This document shows positions 5,783 to 6,778 of a DNA stretch of 6,778 nucleotides, piece after piece (the first letter of the stretch is position 1; every line of letters starts with the position of its first letter). The notes under the pieces were generated by a model that saw only the letters and a list, made by a program, of their open reading frames with translations, was not told the DNA's origin and did no database searches. Location of the stretch: the NCBI RefSeq assembly GCF_037861325.1, contig NZ_JAFELW010000013.1; one strand, given 5' to 3'. Both the position numbers and the translations under genes were made by a program. Origin of the DNA: Riemerella anatipestifer_F. Lineage in GTDB: Bacteria; Bacteroidota; Bacteroidia; Flavobacteriales; Weeksellaceae.

Positions 5783-6663
5783 GTTCGTCTTTTTATTTTA
5801 TTAATTTCAGTTTTCTAAATGCTTCTTTCGTTGAATTCAATCGAATAATTGGAAATTCGTCTATATTCGTTTCTGGTTTTTCTATATTTGTTGCGAAAAA
5901 ATAAACAGATTTATTCGTTTCTAAATATCCAACTAACCAACCATTGTTTCCCTTATTCCTCATTCCCCAGCCTGATTTCCCGTTCAAAGTATAACTTTCG
6001 GTTTTCTCAATCTCCATTATGTCTTTCATTATACGTTCGGTTCTTTTAGAAATCGGTAATTTTGAAAAGTATAATCGTTCTAAAAAATCTATTTGTTGCA
6101 TTTGAGTAATTTTAGATTCTCCTTCTAACCAAAATTGATCAATCGTCAAAGTATCGAAAACCATTCCTCTGTAATTTAATTTTTTCAAATATCTTTTCAT
6201 CCTTTTCACACCAATTTTTCTGGCAATTTCTTGATAACAAGGAACACAAGAAACTTGAAATGCTTTTTTAAAAGTCAAATCTTCTTCCCAATTTTTAAAT
6301 TTGCGTTTTTCACCATTCCATTTAAAAATTGTAGAGTCATTTTTGATTATTCCTGTTTCTAACGCAATAATTGAATTTGGTATTTTGAAAGTCGATGCAG
6401 GAATTATTCCAGTTTTTGTCCAAGAAAAATCATTTGAATAATAAGTTTTGTTTTTTACATCATAAATTAAAATTGCTCCTTTTACCTTTAAACTATCTAA
6501 TATATTTCTAAATTCAGGTTTTACAATTTCATTTGATTTTAAACTTTTAGTTTGACAATATCCATTAAGATTTACTAATAAAATTAGATTCAGAAGTATA
6601 AATGTTTTTTTCATTTTAGTATGTTTTTTTCTATTTCCTCTGTCGCACAAAGATGACGCACAA
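5657..6663 (-). mobile_element. Cassette C: class D beta-lactamase gene plus element 3
   Basis: In gene direction the unit opens with (G)TTGTGCGT (complement of 6656-6664) and its gene part closes with ACGCACAAC (complement of 5776-5784). The two ends are perfect 9-base complements. The ~1.0 kb unit holds one gene with a 50-base leader. The size and single-gene layout match a classical integron resistance cassette, and blaOXA genes are well-known cassette cargo in proteobacterial integrons (established knowledge). Confidence 0.62.
5793..6614 (-). CDS. Class D (OXA-family) beta-lactamase, Bacteroidota type
   Basis: A secreted serine beta-lactamase of 273 residues that would hydrolyse beta-lactams in the periplasm. 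The first ~20 residues (MKKTFILLN...GYC) form a signal peptide, likely cut before Gln 21. Class D motifs: S74-T-F-K77 with the catalytic Ser and carboxylatable Lys; S122-C-V124 (SxV); FWLEG at 161-165 with the conserved Trp; K213-S-G215 in place of KTG; and W226-LV-G229 (WxxG). The usual YGN is replaced by Y148-R-G150, an oddity that could alter activity or substrate range. Length fits the family (about 260-280). ATG 6614 is chosen because it begins a normal signal peptide; a longer TTG-started frame from 6650 adds 12 charged residues ahead of it. No regulator lies nearby. The allele and substrate spectrum cannot be set from sequence alone. Confidence 0.93.
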   Translation of the reverse strand: MKKTFILLNLILLVNLNGYCQTKSLKSNEIVKPEFRNILDSLKVKGAILIYDVKNKTYYSNDFSWTKTGIIPASTFKIPNSIIALETGIIKNDSTIFKWNGEKRKFKNWEEDLTFKKAFQVSCVPCYQEIARKIGVKRMKRYLKKLNYRGMVFDTLTIDQFWLEGESKITQMQQIDFLERLYFSKLPISKRTERIMKDIMEIEKTESYTLNGKSGWGMRNKGNNGWLVGYLETNKSVYFFATNIEKPETNIDEFPIIRLNSTKEAFRKLKLIK

Positions 6664-6778
6664 CGGAAAAAGTATTTGCGAAGGGTGGGCTAAATTGAAC
6701 CAATAGTTCAATTTCGACCAACCGTAGCAGATGCTTTTTCAATGAAACTAAATTACTCAAAATAGTTGAATTGAAAAG
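6658..6778 (-). repeat. attC-like stem-loop element 4 (cut by window edge)
   Basis: It ends, in gene direction, with GTTGTGC (complement of 6658-6664). The near arm AGTATTTGCGAAGGGTGGG (6671-6689) follows AAC + 6 nt, as in the other elements. The far arm lies beyond the window. A perfect nested inverted repeat, AAATTGAAC (6692-6700)/GTTCAATTT (6706-6714), matches the one in element 2. About 81 bases align with element 2 (4736-4816) with roughly ten differences, after which the two diverge. The last 14 bases (6765-6778) are the exact reverse complement of 4877-4890 in element 2. Confidence 0.62.

Noticed and set aside
6615..6650. Longer beta-lactamase start (TTG at 6650) adding 12 residues
   Set aside because: The extra residues are charged and precede a normal MKKTFILLN signal peptide, which would then be internal. 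ATG 6614 fits the family.
6648..6655. CATCTTTG upstream of the beta-lactamase as a -7 promoter element
   Set aside because: It is one base off TAnnTTTG, but no TTG lies 19-21 bases upstream, so the pair is incomplete.
108..6778. Intergenic stem-loops as insertion-sequence remnants or a CRISPR array
   Set aside because: There is no transposase, no target duplications around the stems and no regularly spaced short repeats. The end-matching rule follows genes, which neither explanation predicts.

Overview
The window reads as DNA from a Bacteroidota bacterium, most likely a flavobacterium or cytophagian. It is A+T-rich and its genes lack clear Shine-Dalgarno sequences. The class D beta-lactamase has a signal peptide ending in a Gln-preceded site, the edge gene has a lipobox, and one gene has a TTG-N19-TAnnTTT-type promoter. 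All five genes lie on the minus strand. The array reads from the right edge (upstream) to the left edge (downstream).

Layout in gene direction: a cut stem-loop element at the right edge (6658-6778); a class D beta-lactamase (5793-6614); a stem-loop element (5651-5782); a small zinc-finger/HNH-like protein (4931-5638); a stem-loop element (4732-4926); a large membrane-anchored AAA+ protein (1479-4688) followed by a Fic enzyme (253-1395) with a palindromic operator; a stem-loop element (108-240); and the first 29 codons of a lipoprotein (1-89), missed by simple ORF calling because the window edge cuts it.

The main observation is that the window looks like an integron-type gene-cassette array. 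The intergenic elements have imperfect 19-bp inverted arms with a fixed geometry and a conserved AACGG...GTT frame. The variable bases next to the AAC/GTT cores match across each GENE, not across each element: GTTGGGTGC brackets the AAA+/Fic unit, GTTAGCAGAC brackets the zinc-finger gene, and GTTGTGCGT brackets the beta-lactamase. That is what G|TT recombination of circular cassettes at attC sites predicts, because each linear cassette carries both halves of its own split R box. The stems depart from canonical attC sites in their spacing, and no integrase is present in the window. The array is therefore inferred from its recombination signature alone.

The cargo is accessory in character: an antibiotic-resistance-type enzyme, a Fic AMP-transferase-family protein, a multidomain AAA+ machine with an FtsK-gamma-like DNA-binding domain, and a zinc/HNH-like protein. 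There is no gene-free stretch longer than about 245 bases. The gaps are almost entirely the stem-loop elements.
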